Assembly: GCF_030035675.1 (NCBI RefSeq)
Contig: NC_084495.1
Location: 7,223,001-7,287,000, forward strand
Length of the DNA: 64,000 nt
Direction: 5' to 3'
DNA from: Rhineura floridana
Taxonomy: Eukaryota > Chordata > Lepidosauria > Squamata > Rhineuridae
Every line of letters begins with the position of its first letter. Position 1 is the first letter of the stretch. This document shows positions 47,401 to 59,000 of the stretch, in pieces. The notes beneath the pieces are model-generated. The model worked only from the letters and a program-made list of their open reading frames with translations, was not told where the DNA came from and did not search any database. The translations under genes and the position numbers were made by a program.

Positions 47401-48603
47401 TTTCAGAATATATACTGGGACTACAGTTTATTGTGTTGAACGAGATCTATATCCTACTTAACTACATGGTTTGCAATAAAATGATATAAAATATTCAAAT
47501 GTAACAATTATTTGGTTTAAATCATGAAGAGGCTTGGTGGATATTCAGATTTTTTCCCCTTTTGCTCTTTTTCAGACTACTTTAATAATGGATCCTGGTT
47601 TTAGATTGTGTTCCATAGTCCAAGATTAAACTGTTGCATCTGAAATGGGAAATTGCTTTCAAGTGGCTACGATACAAGCATCAAATGCAGAGGGCAAGCA
47701 CACAGGCATGATGTGTCATGTCTAAACCAGCCCTTGTTTTCCAGATAAAATGATCCTGTAGAAGGCACCCTGATCTAGCTTTTGGTGAATTAATATTTTG
47801 CTTTAGAAGCCTGATCTTAAGAACATATTGATACAAGTGGAGACACGCAACAAAACTCTCATGGAACAGGAGAGTTGCAGTGTTGTACAAGGGTCGTGAC
47901 ATGGGGGTGAGGTGCAGGACGCGTGTCTCAACTTCCACAGTCTGAAATTTCCCCTTCTGTATTAGATAACAGCAAAGAGTCAAGGTTTGGGGCGCTCTGT
48001 GCCTTTTTATTCAAAGGGAAGAGTGTTCTGAAGATTGGGGAGAAAAGCAAAGGTGACTTCCTTCCCCCTTTCTGAAACACATAGAATGGGGAGCTGTTTT
48101 TAACTTACACATCCCTCAAACCTCAATCCCCCCTCCCCCCAAGATATTATGAGCTCTTAAGTACTGGAGTAGGCTGGTCTCCCCCTTGCCATTTTCCTTC
48201 TTGCTCCCATCCCCCAATTTGATACTCTCAGTATTTTCTCATTTTTGAACTGTTTGAGGTTTAAAATCTATATTTTTAAATTTATAAACATAATACATAA
48301 TACACAAATCTAGGGAGTGCCCCCCAGTATGTGGAAATAACTACTTTATTTTTGGTCTGGTTTGGTTTTTGCTTACAAACTGATAAGCATGGAACCACCT
48401 ACATTTATTGTTAAAAGGAATGACTAAAAAGCTGTACCTTTTGATGGATAGGAAAAGGCACTGACCAGTTCTGATAGCTGTTTTCAGATGTGTTAAGTCA
48501 TCATTTTTGAACTTGACCTTATTTGAGAAACTTACGATCTTTCAAACTATCCCTTGCTCTGTTGTCGAGATGGAGTGGGAAATCTCTTGTACATAAGACA
48601 ATT

Positions 48604-48786
48604 GTGTAAGGCCGTAGCTCAGTGGTAGAGCATCTGCAGAAGGCCACAAGTTCAATCCCTGGCATCTCCAGGTAAGGGTGGGAGAGACTTCTGCCTGAAA
48701 CCCTGGAGGGCCACTTCTAGTTGGTGTACTGAGCTAGATAGGCTCACAGTTTGATTCAGTATAAGGCGGATTCCTGTGTTCCATTT
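48604..48786 (+). repeat. tRNA-derived SINE (second type), sense
   Basis: GGCCGTAGCTCAGTGGTAGA, then GTTCAATCCCTGGCATCTCC, GAAACCCTGGAGGGCC and GATTCAGTATAAGGCGG. Pol III boxes are visible. The anticodon arm is truncated, so it is not a tRNA gene. Confidence 0.87.
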
Positions 48787-49485
48787 TTTTTCCTGGTGAA
48801 TGGCCTGTGTATGCATGAGTGAAGTTTAATCATGGGTAGCATCAGTCAATTTCATTCCACAATGTCGGTAACCTGTTTAGGTACAAATCTGGAAAGAAAT
48901 GAACTTCAGATTTGTGCCATGTGGTTTTCCTGAGTAGTCACTAATTGATCACTGGGAGTTGCTGAGAATCTACTCTTCTAAAATCTTCTATTTTTCTTAT
49001 TGCTCTAGGGCACCCTTCCCTAAGCTGGTGCCCTCCACATGTGGTGCCCTCCACATTACAACTCTCATTATCCCTGACAGCAATTTGGCCTGGCCCTGAT
49101 GGGAGCAAAAGTTATATAGGGTACCTGCTTGGGGAATGCTGCTCTAGGTAGTGTTCCATTCTTTTAAGTGTTGGGAATCTTAATTTTGAGGAAGAGAAAA
49201 TTATGTATTAGTGTCTCATCTAGTTAGAGGTACCGTATATTCCGGCGTATAAGACGACTGGGCGTATAAGACGACCCCCAACTTTTCAGAAGATTTTCCT
49301 GGGTTAAAAAGTCATCTTATACGCCGGAATAACAGCCCCCCAACCACAGCCACAACTCTTCAACCCGCTTGCCCCCATAGCAACCTGCCCCCAGCCGCAA
49401 GAAAGACCCTGATCCCCGTTTAAAAAGCCAGCGTCCCTCTCCCCTTTCTTCCCTGCGTGGCCAGCGCCCCATAGCCCGCACCGAC

Positions 49486-50169
49486 CTTTGCCCACCAAGA
49501 AGTGGATGTCGCTGAGCACCTCGTTCTTGAAGAGGAAGGCGAAGCGCTCCTGCACCGTCGGCTTTGTCGCCTGCCAGTTGTAGGCCGGCTCCCGCGGCGC
49601 CAGCAGGCCGGAGGCAGCGGCGGCTGTGGAGGGCGCCGAGGAGGAGGCCGCAGGGGCAGCTGTCGGCAGCGGGTTCCCGCCTCCGCCGCCTCCCGCTGCT
49701 GCTGCCGCCGCCCGGTGGTTGTGCGTCAGCGGAGGCGCCGGTGCGGCCTGCGGCGGCAAGAACAACGAAAGCGGCCCGCCGTTGGCCGCCCAAGGAGGAG
49801 CAGCCGCCGTGGCCGCGGCCCCGTCGCTTGCCTGAGCAGCCGCGGGCGGAGGAGCAGCAGCAGCGGCGGGAGGCGGCGCAGGCGAGGCCGCCACGGAGGA
49901 GAAGGACGCGGGGAGGCTGCTGCTGCTGCCGCCGCCCGGTGGTTGTGCGTCAGCGGAGGCGCTGGCGCGGCCTGCGGCGGCGAGAACAACAAAAGCGGCC
50001 CGCCGTTGGCCGCCCAAGGAGGAGCAGCCACCGCCGCCGCGGCCCCGTCGCTCGCCTGAGCAGCCGCGGGCGGAGGAGCAGCAGCAGCGGCGGGAGGCGG
50101 CGCAGGCGAGGCCGCCACGGAGGAGGCCGCGGGGAGGCTGCTGCTGCTGCTCCCCGCCCCGGCCGCCAT
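49486..50169 (-). pseudogene. BTBD2: Captured first exon of a BTBD2-like gene
   Basis: BTBD2 is a BTB/POZ-domain protein. Read on the - strand, the ATG at 50169 begins [10 protein letters not shown], matching the MAAG start of BTBD2. An Ala/Pro-rich stretch follows, then [18 protein letters not shown] and [14 protein letters not shown], which match BTBD2 just before and into the BTB domain (human [18 protein letters not shown]). Homology stops at VGKG. A GT follows there (CAAAG|GTCGGT at 49486/49485), after which the sequence is not BTBD2 coding. That fits exon 1 plus the start of intron 1, copied at DNA level. A tandem duplication of about 224 bp (49696-50140) puts the start and the YNWQ block in different frames. 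No later BTBD2 exon is visible, so this is a fragment and not the gene. BTBD1 is a less good match. Confidence 0.8.
49696..50140. repeat. Tandem duplication (~224 bp x2) in the captured BTBD2-like exon
   Basis: Matching anchors recur 224 bp apart: the CCCGGTGGTTGTGCG block at 49711 and 49935, GCGGCCCGCC at 49771 and 49995, and CCTGAGCAGC at 49831 and 50055. Near the end of the unit one copy differs by a 3-bp indel. The two copies are highly similar, with a few substitutions. Each encodes an Ala/Pro-rich block ending in [12 protein letters not shown] on the - strand. A length not divisible by three shifts the frame. Confidence 0.85.
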
Positions 50170-51079
50170 TTTGCGGCGGAGGAGGCCGCGCAGGAGATGG
50201 CGGGGACGGAGGAGCAATGGGGATTCCCCTCAGGGGAGGGGACGCCGGGCCAGGCTGCAAGCAGGAGAAATACTATATTCCGGCGTATAAGACGACACCC
50301 GGCGTATAAGACGACCCCCATCTTTTGTGAAGATTTTCCTGGGTTAAAAAGTCATCTTATACGCCGGAATATACGGTAACTACAGTCTTGTGATAGCAGT
50401 TTAGAGTTGCTACACAAACATTTGAGCCCAGGAAGCCAAAATTAATGTGAGACTTGGAATGTGATGTAGCTAAAGCAAATCACTTTTAAATTCCCATTTA
50501 TTTCAAAGAGGGAAAGTCAAGCATGTGCTCATCTTTCCCATTTAAATCAATGGAACTTGAAGTACTTAACTTCAGCAGGATTATGCAACAAGAGTTTAAA
50601 TAGTTTAGAAACAAAGTAAAAAAAGTTTTTGTTAACCTTTGTATTTGTCTCCTCTGAAGTCTGGCCTACTACATGCTGTGATGGGAGCTTCCAACACCCA
50701 TGTGCTGCATGCAAGCCTCCATGTAGCAGCCTGCTCCTCTGGGGACACTTTCCCTTTAATATATGGCCACGTTCTTATAGGCTAGCAGTGCTCTTCCATT
50801 AATGTTGGTCTTGTTACTGGATAAACTGCTGGCATCTTAAAGACTAGCAGGTTTGTTTATTATGGCATAAGCTTTTGTGGAGTATGCATTTTTATAGGTT
50901 TATAACCCACCTTTAAAAGAAACATTCTCACAAGATAGCATGCAGGATATCACAAATTATATATAAACATTAGTAACACTCAAATAAATCTGATAAATAG
51001 CCAGTGAATATATTAAAACAGCAAATGCCTCTCCCATATGATCATAAAATTAAAATACAATTGCAGCACATAGCACATA

Positions 51080-51372
51080 GTTAAACTATGGAATTCACTC
51101 CCACAAGAGGCAGTGATGGCCACCAACATGGATGGCTTTACAAGAGGATTAGACAAATTTATGGAGGTCAAGGCTATGAGTGGCTTCTAGTCATGATGGC
51201 TATGCTCTGCCTCCATAGTTGGAGACAGCATGCTTCCGAATACCGGTTGCTGGAAACCACGGGAGGGAAAGTGCTCTTGTACTGGGGTCCTGCTTGCAGG
51301 CTTCCCGTGGGCATCTGGCTGGCCACTGTGAGAATAGAATGCTGGACTAGACGGGCCACTGGTTACTCTCCT
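51080..51372 (+). repeat. CR1-like LINE 3' end
   Basis: TAAACTATGGAATTCACTCC, then TTACAAGAGGATTAGACAAA and GGACTAGACGGGCCACTGG match the UTR of the element at 13296. Confidence 0.8.
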
Positions 51373-52894
51373 GAAAGCTTTAGGGTGAAAGAAGCAAGGA
51401 AACTACTAGGTTTTTAGAGTAGTAACCCTAGATTCAAAATTCAGATTTCTAGTTGAGTTATAGTCCTGGAAGCATGATGGTAACACAGCAGTATATGAAA
51501 ACATGTAGTTTACTATTTCTCACTGTTGGCATGTTAAATATTCTCTTGTAAATTAGTCTATAGGGCAGTTCTGCCTTATTTTTGCTTTTTGTGTGTGTAT
51601 GTAGCAAGAGAGAGATACGGGCCCTGTGAAGAAGTTTTCTCAAACATATCTTTAATTTCCTTCCTATTCATCCTAAACCACAACTTTGTAAAGAGCCACT
51701 TTCCTGGTCATGTGGATTAAGAACTTCCTCCAGGTGCTAGTCAGAAAGATTGCTGTCTTTTCTGTCACTGCTGTGCCACCAATGACTTAACATAGGCATT
51801 TGTGGACTAGTCATTTCTGTGTTTACTTCTGGCTTACGGCAGAAATCCAGGATTTGCAGGTTACAGGCACAGCATTCTCTGTCATCGGTGCTGTAAATGA
51901 GTTGAGTAATAGGAAATTAGAAGTTAGGTAAGTCTTTTGAGGAGCTGCAGAGATCTCTTTGGAGTTAGAGAGAGCTAAAAAAATTTAATTTGCCAAACTG
52001 TGGTGTGCTTGGGATGCACGTGGCAGGAACTAAATTAAAGCTAGGAATTCAGTGTTATTGGCATATAACACTTTGGTGTTACTCCTGGAGCCTGGTGGAG
52101 GCTCTTGGCTGCCTGAAATGAAAAGCCCATACCTTATTTTTACAACTGGAAAATGTTTGGTACACAATGTTTGGGTCTTAGTGGATGTTCAGATGACTTA
52201 ATTGGTTGCTTTGTGCTGAAATTTGTCTTTTCCTTATAAATTATAAAAGAATGGTTGTCTTGGATTTTTGAAGAAGATCTTGTGTTTTAATCCTTATGCA
52301 GCTCAATTCACAAAAGTATATTGGTGGCATGCTAGCCATTTGCCTGGTCAAATGTTCCAAGTATGCCACACTATCGATCAGCCTGAGGGCTGCATTCCCT
52401 TATGGGCTTGAATGATAGTGGGGGAGGGGCCAGAGGGAAAAGTGGGTGCAGCAACAGATGCGACTTCACTTTGTAAGTGGGCAACATTCCAGCCACACAC
52501 ATCTAGGCAAGGAAGAGGCAGTATCATAGTTCAAAGACACATTCTAGCCCAGCAAAAGCACTTGAAGGGGGCATGGAGAAGGGCCACTGAGGGGTGTGGC
52601 CTGGGTAGAATCGCGAGGGCCAGACAGAGGCGTGCGGAGCTGCATTCCGCTCCCAGACCTGAGGTTGTCCACCTGTGCTGTAGACAATTGCTTATCTTCT
52701 TTTTTATTTCATGATAATGTTGTTTGCTGGTAAGGGCGGTTTGCCCCCTCACCCTGTGGTAGTTGAGGGCAAACCTAGTAGCACAGCAAAGCTCCTCCCG
52801 CTATCTGCTGTAACTGAGGCACCTCTAGAGAGGAACAGAAGCAGTTGTTAGTGGCCGAGATCTTCATGTTGGCTAAAGTGGTGAACCAGCACGG

Positions 52895-53000
52895 GTGTGG
52901 GAACCGTTAGCCTCCCAGATGTTGCTCAACTACAGCTGGCATCGTTATTGGCTGGGCTTGCTGGGAATTGTAGCTCAGCCACTTCTGGGGGGCCAAAGGT
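52895..53000. repeat. MITE fragment
   Basis: GCCTCCCAGATGTTGCTCAAC, then GGGAATTGTAGCTCAGCC and GGCCAAAGGTTCCCCGG; same family as 34905. A similar piece is at 53805-53930. Confidence 0.65.
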
Positions 53001-55229
53001 TCCCCGGCATCTGGACCAGGACCAGAAGAAAGGGTTAGATTCAGATCCTTACTCAGACATTAATCTCTTTAGGTGGTTGTGAGGATAAAATGGGAGGGGC
53101 TAATTAATTTCATCCTTGTCATTGTTTCATGATAATAGAATCTACTTTGTTTCTGCAGCTAGCAGATGTATCAGACCTGTTTATTTGTTTCTGTAAGGGT
53201 TAATGCTGTACAAATATTTGACCAATACTCGACTGGTCAGATACTCAGTGTTACACAAGCTGCCAAGATGATGTCATGTGGTCAGTGTAATATTGCTCCC
53301 TGTACACTTCTGGTAGCATGCACTACCAAAAATGGTGTTTTGTAGGAACCACAAACGTGGGAGAGTTGTCCAGTTACGAGTGGGAAAAGTGTTGCATATG
53401 ATAAAGTAGAATGACACTACCATATGTTTCAAACTGTACAGAGGGAGGAGTGGAACTGTGCATTAGCCCCACCCCACCCCACCATCATTGTCAGCTTGAT
53501 ACCTGCCCTCCATGTGTTGAGTGGGAATTGTGTATCCAGTTGACGCCTCCATGTGCATGGGTTCCTGTTAGGGCAGGGTTAGTGAGTGTGGCCCCACTCC
53601 TTCCTTTATGCTTTCGAAGCAAGGGTAGAGGCGGATGTCTGAATAGGGCTAGAAACAGCTTCCAGTTTAAACTGGCTTGAGTTTAATAAGTTGCTCGCTA
53701 AGGTAAACACGCAAACTGACTTCTAAAAAACATTGACTAGGCATTTGGAGGTGGGAGTGTGTAGGTTCTCCTAACTAGATTAATAATGGTTCGGAGAAGG
53801 GCTAGCCAATGTGATGCTCTGCAGATGCAGTGGACTGTAACTTTCATCATACCTGATCACTGCCTGTGCTGGCTGAGACTGATGGGTGTTGGAGCCTGAA
53901 CATCTGAAGGATACCACGTTGGCTATTTCTGACCTTGAAAGGCAAGGAATGGGCAGTGAATACCTCATATTAAAAATTGCATGGCAGGTTTCAAGGAATG
54001 GTCACCTGCTTATGGCCACCTGATCTCTTGTTGACAATTCTGTTAGTGTTTTGTGCTACCAGAACCCAGATCCAGAGCTCAAAACAATTACACCAATCTT
54101 GGGATCAAACTGCCTTTAAGCATAGGGTTTTTTTGCAGAAATTACCAGCGGGGGGGGATATGTATTTAATGTATGTATGTATTTAATTTGTATACCACTT
54201 TATATTTCAAAAAATCTCAAAGTGGTTTGCATTTCAACAAAAATCAGTATAAATTCTACATTCAGTACAGTTGCTAATCATAAAAACAATAATCCTTTGC
54301 CCCCACTATGTTTATGATTTATATTGGGACCTTGTTGCCAACAATTTGCATAGGGAGCAGAACCTTTATATTTGCATCAATAGGAATTTCTCCCCTATTA
54401 ATTCCTGGTGCAGGGTCCCCAATCTGGATTGGTACTGTAGTGATGGGGGCAGAGGATTAAACACCCACGCTAGGGTCTGGATGAAGATTAGGCCTCCTGC
54501 ATTGTCAATTTGAGTACAAAAAACCAAGCTTGGGTCCTGCATTTAAGGGCACAGAATTGGAGCTTGCCACCTCCTACTTTGCCCTTTTTTTATTTCTCTT
54601 GATGATTATGTGTTCTTTATTTTGAAGCTCATACTTTTTGCAGTGTATGCATTTTACATTTAACAGAGTGGTAGCAGCTCTGGTTTGAGGAAGTGATGGG
54701 ATTCTTGGCTGGAGAACGTGACTGGAGTTCATAAGGGATATATGGCTAGTTATGCCAAGTACAGAAACACTCTTTCCGCTAAGCATTCATCCTACAGAAA
54801 CCACATACAAGTCCTCAACCATCTTTTCAATTATGAGGTGCTAACCTTGTGGTGTGTGGGTGCTTTTGTTGTAGTCTGAAGAATATGGATTAACGGAGCT
54901 TGCTGGCCTAGCAGGCGGAGAATTGTGAAGGGTTTCCGGTGCTCCTCTCAAACATCTTCTCCTAGGCTTGGATGGCAATGCTTTGTGCAATCTCCGGTGA
55001 CTCCTGGTTGGCAGCATTGCCCTCTGTAATGCAAGCAGCTGATCAAAGGAGGCAGTTGAAAGTCGTCTGTTCATGTCACTGACAAATGGAATAGATGATC
55101 GCAGTTAGTGCCCTGCAAACTCTAGATTAAAAATTAAAGATGTGTTCTGCAACCCTTATAAATCATACAAATGAAGCAAATTTGCCTGGTTTCTTCCTTT
55201 GCATAACTGCAGTTTTTACTGTTTTGTGT

Positions 55230-55600
55230 GGTTTTATCTTTTATTTATGGTGTCAAAGCAGGTTGCAACATCTTCATAAAACAATTTTAAAAATCACCAA
55301 CAGGAAAACAGTCATTTAAATACCAAGAATAAGGCAATAAAATGCGTGGCCACCAGTTGCCTTTTTAAGTTCTTAAGCTGTCGCCCAAACTATAAGAACT
55401 GGTGACAGCTGAACCTGCCAAGGCACTGCATTCCGTAAACATGATGCCACCACTGAAAAGGCCGTCTTGCTTATTGCCACACACTTCACCTCCGCAGGTG
55501 GAGGCACCCTGAGGTGGACCTTGCAGCAGATGGGGAGGAAAAGGGAGCCGTGCAGGACCCTGCAGCCTTGCCCTAAAAGCATTGGAAAATGTATCCAGTC
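55230..55600 (-). mobile_element. L2-type LINE 3' fragment
   Basis: The reversed tail TTTATTTATGGTGTCAAAGC is followed by a UTR-like body and a decayed ORF2 end (KTAFSVVASCLRNAVPWQVQ on the - strand). It ends about 240 bp before the RLIM acceptor. Confidence 0.65.
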
Positions 55601-55865
55601 ATACCTCTTGCTTCTGGAACTCATTGCCACACAGTTTCAAGCATATCTCAGCAACTGTGGGGTTGCAGTTTTTTTTAAGTCTGAGAGACTTAAGAAGCTG
55701 CAGCCATTGCATTCTGTGGTTTTTATATGCTTCTGCAAAGTTACGGTGCATCCGCAGCCTTGGTTAAAGCTTTAGCTATAAAGGGGCAGGGTTAATTTGG
55801 CTCTCCCAACAATTTGACGGCTTGTTTTTTTTTTTTTTGTAGACATTTTCCCTACTGTTATCAAC

Positions 55866-56034
55866 ATGGAAAGTTCAGATTCTAATAATAAAGGAAGTGT
55901 CGATCAATCTGAAGCACAGCGCCAGAGTCAGCTGGACCGACTGGATCGGGAAGAAGCTTTCTATCACTTTGTAAATAATCTGAGCGAAGAAGACTACAGG
56001 CTAATGAGAGATAACAACTTACTAGGCACCCCTG
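55866..56034 (+). CDS. RLIM: RLIM coding exon 1 (residues 1-57, phase 1 end)
   Basis: The acceptor is a long T-run ending in TTTTGTAG at 55842, so the exon begins at 55843 with 23 nt of 5' UTR before ATG 55866. It encodes [10 protein letters not shown] through NLLGTP plus the first base of Gly57. The segment [20 protein letters not shown] is the strongly conserved RLIM N-terminus. The donor is CCTG|GTATGT at 56034/56035. Confidence 0.96.
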
Positions 56035-59000
56035 GTATGTTACTTCCTGCATTAGATGCCGGCCACATCAATTGAAGTGTGTAGAAATTCTGTCTCTGAG
56101 ATAGATGCGGTCAAGATTTACTAACAAACCCTTAACTTAGACCACATTCACACCATGCATTTATTCCACTATTATTCCACTTTACACAGCAATGGCTTCC
56201 TCCAAAGTATCCTGGGAAGTGTAATTTTGGAAGGGTGCTAAGAGTTGTTAGCCCTTATTTCCCTGATAGAGCTGCGGTTCCCAAAGTTCTTTGGGAAGAC
56301 AGGCTGACTGTTAAACTACTCTAGAAATTATAGTTCTGTGAGGGGAATAGGGGTCTTTTAACAGTTCTTAGCACCCTTCACAACCTATACTTCCCACGAT
56401 TCATTAAGAACATAAGAAGAGCCTGCTGGATCAGGCCAGTGGCTCATGTAGTCCAGCATCCTGTTCTCACAGTGGCCAACCAGGTGCCTGAGGGAAGCCC
56501 GCAAGCAGGACCCGAGTGCAAGAACACTCTCCCCTCCTGAGGCTTCCAGCAACTGGTTTTCAGAAGCATGCTGCCTCTGACATTGCGGGAAGCCATGAGT
56601 GTTTAAAGTGGAATAAATATATAAACTGACTTTGAGATGCAGTACTCTGTTGGACACTTTTAAAGATACAGTGATTCTTCCATGGTGACATCATGTTATG
56701 TAAAGATCACCACTTTCTCGCAATTAATGAAAATAATTGTTTATATCAAAATTGATTACATTTGACATTCTGAAGGCCTCTTGTTTTTCTTTAACATATA
56801 AAGACATATTGTGTGCTCCAGCAAGTGGTGTTGGCTGGCTGGTGAGCTGTCTTCACAGTATTTGACCACGGTCAAAATCAGCAATGTTCCATGAAGACAA
56901 AAATGCTACTGTGCAAGTGGCAGCTTCATTTTATTTCATTTTGGTGTCATTTGTTAGCAAAAGTAGGATTGAGGGCAGCTTGCCCCCTAGCCCTGCAGCA
57001 CTTGGAGGGCAACCCTAGTGGCAGGTCAGAGCTACTACTGATGACCTGTTAGAATTGCAGTCATTGCCAAGCAAGGACACTTGCAGACAGCTGTGGCAAA
57101 GTTCACTGCCTAGAAGTATCCATGACTCCCTTCTTGCTCGGTCTTGAGATGTTTCAAAAAGTTTTGACTGGTTGATCACCCAGGACCTTTTTGATCTTTC
57201 AAATGCCCAACTCTACCAGCTTGCCTTTTGCATTGTGGGGTTTTTTTTGCTGGTTGAACATGCATTGGTTTGCTTTTTTCTTTCCCATAAGCTGATCTTC
57301 TTTTGCAAATCAATGCTGGTTAGGACTGTCAACTTGTGGGTGTTAACCTATGTCCGTTCCTTCACTGTTGGCATTTTCCTACCTACCTCTTATATTTCTG
57401 AGAAACTGAGTAGTAACGTGTACTTATATTGCTGTTTAGCTTTACTTAAAGAGTTAGATAATTCTTTCCCCTTTCTCATTTGTTTCATCTGTACTGTCTC
57501 AGACAAAACAAACTTCCCACAATTCATATTTTTTAATTTATTGTTTATTATTTGATTTATATCCCGCCCTTCCTCCCAGCAGGAGCCCAAGGTGGCTTGT
57601 TTTCTGTACTGCTGTTCAGGTATACGACCTTATAAAGTGGTTGTACAGAATTTTGAGATGCTGTGGTTAAAATAAAGATTAATACAATACAACAGAAGAA
57701 GGTTGTGACAGAAGAGCACTAAAAAGTCAGATGAAACCCACTAGTTGACCTAATATATAGTCTTCACCTGGTGCTGAAAGGTAACAGTCAGTGCCAGCTG
57801 AACTTGCAGGTGTGTGGGTGTTTTGTTGCAGACACCACCACCCTGTGATGCAGCCTGTCCACACATGGGACACTTGCTTTATTGACAGAGGAAATGATTT
57901 ATAGGACTGCTGAGATCTTTCTGGAGCAGGCATTTTCTTAGTTGAGGAAAGCTATGTCATTAAAACTGCAATCTCAGCAAGTCTAGCCTGATGGCTTTGC
58001 AGGCATATCTGATTCTCCTTTGAGCAGGGGTATTTTAAAATGAGAAATCCTTGGTGGTGAAAATTGATTAAGTAGTGGTCTTTGTGGTACCTCCTGTGTT
58101 CCAGTTGTTGCACAATCCTCACATGAGCTGTTCAGCAGTAGATTAGGAAATGAGTTGTCAAGTAAATATCTAGGCGAAATACCTGCACAGTGAGCACTCC
58201 CTAAATAATCTGGATCCACAAAACTTCATTAGCAGTTGAAGGAACCCTGTCACAGCACTGGAAGTTGCAGATCTCTCCTTAAACTGACTGATGGCTTTAG
58301 TACCTAACATACATGCCAAAGAAAGCAATCCTTTTCAACAGGAGGGATATCTTGGATACCTCTGCTTCAATGTGGCCTGACTTCCTATATCTGTTTGAAC
58401 TAGTTGTGTCCCTCAGTGTTTCCTCTTGGTCTCTGCCATGCTTCCTCACCACTTCTATTTTTTTGTTTCCACCTTTTCTTCCCCCCCCTTCCTGGGAGCC
58501 TCCCAAGATATGGTAATTGGGAATATTGTTACCAGTGCTCATCAGAATAGTCACATTTTAGAATGAAAATAGGTGTAGGTGCTTTATCTGGAACACTCCT
58601 TATAAACTTGTTTCCTCAGGTGAAATTACTGAAGAAGAGTTGCTAAGAAGGCTGCAGCAAATTAAAGAAGGTCCCCCACAGCAAAACATGGAAGATAATA
58701 GAGGTATGTAATGTTCATGTAAACCAGCAGCAGGGAACCTCCATAATTTAGATTGTGAGGTAGTTTTGGCCAAGCAACGCTCACCTGAGTGGAGCAAATG
58801 AAGGCATGACGTGTGCCAAAAGTGGGATTTGCAAGCACTGCCAATCACCTGATTGCTGGTGCCTGCAAAACCCTGCACTTTGCAAGCATCACTGTGATTT
58901 ATTTCATGCGGGCAAAAGAAAGCAGACCACCTGACATCATGATATGCAGCCCCACCCACCTGTCAAACTTGGTATGGTGAGGGAGGTAAGGACCCTGCCC

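Larger units (their letters stand above)
49233..50376. mobile_element. Composite TA-flanked inverted-repeat element carrying a captured gene fragment
   Basis: The outer ends read TA-CCGTATATTCCGGCGTAT and its inverse followed by TA, so the 1144-bp unit has mariner-like TA flanks. The first ~100 bp (49233-49332) and the last ~100 bp (50273-50376) are direct, near-identical copies of one short element with inverted ends. Each contains the doubled GCGTATAAGACGAC motif. Between them lie ~0.94 kb of GC-rich DNA unlike the rest of the intron. The unit resembles a Pack-type composite. Insertion of gene DNA with duplication of a resident MITE is an alternative. Confidence 0.75.
42173..55842 (+). other. 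RLIM: RLIM intron 1
   Basis: This 13.7-kb intron is bounded by GTGAGT and TTTTGTAG. It contains SINEs (42537, 48604), a GA microsatellite (44397), MITE fragments (49010, 52895, 53805), the BTBD2-capturing composite (49233-50376), a CR1-like piece (51080) and an L2 piece (55230). I see no host exon in its unannotated stretches 42710-48600, 51370-52890 and 54300-55230. A 77-residue open frame at 54841-55074 (-) is Ser/Arg-rich and matches nothing I know. Confidence 0.6.

Noticed and set aside
48604-48672. Possible tRNA gene
   Set aside because: It is the tRNA-like head of a SINE: the body and tail continue directly, the cloverleaf is incomplete, and copies recur elsewhere.
49502-50379. Long Arg/Gly-rich open frames on the + strand (up to 271 codons)
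   Set aside because: Composition-driven frames opposite the captured BTBD2-like exon, with no homology.
54841-55074. 77-residue Ser/Arg-rich open frame on the - strand in RLIM intron 1
   Set aside because: No homology, splice context or promoter seen; kept only as a note.
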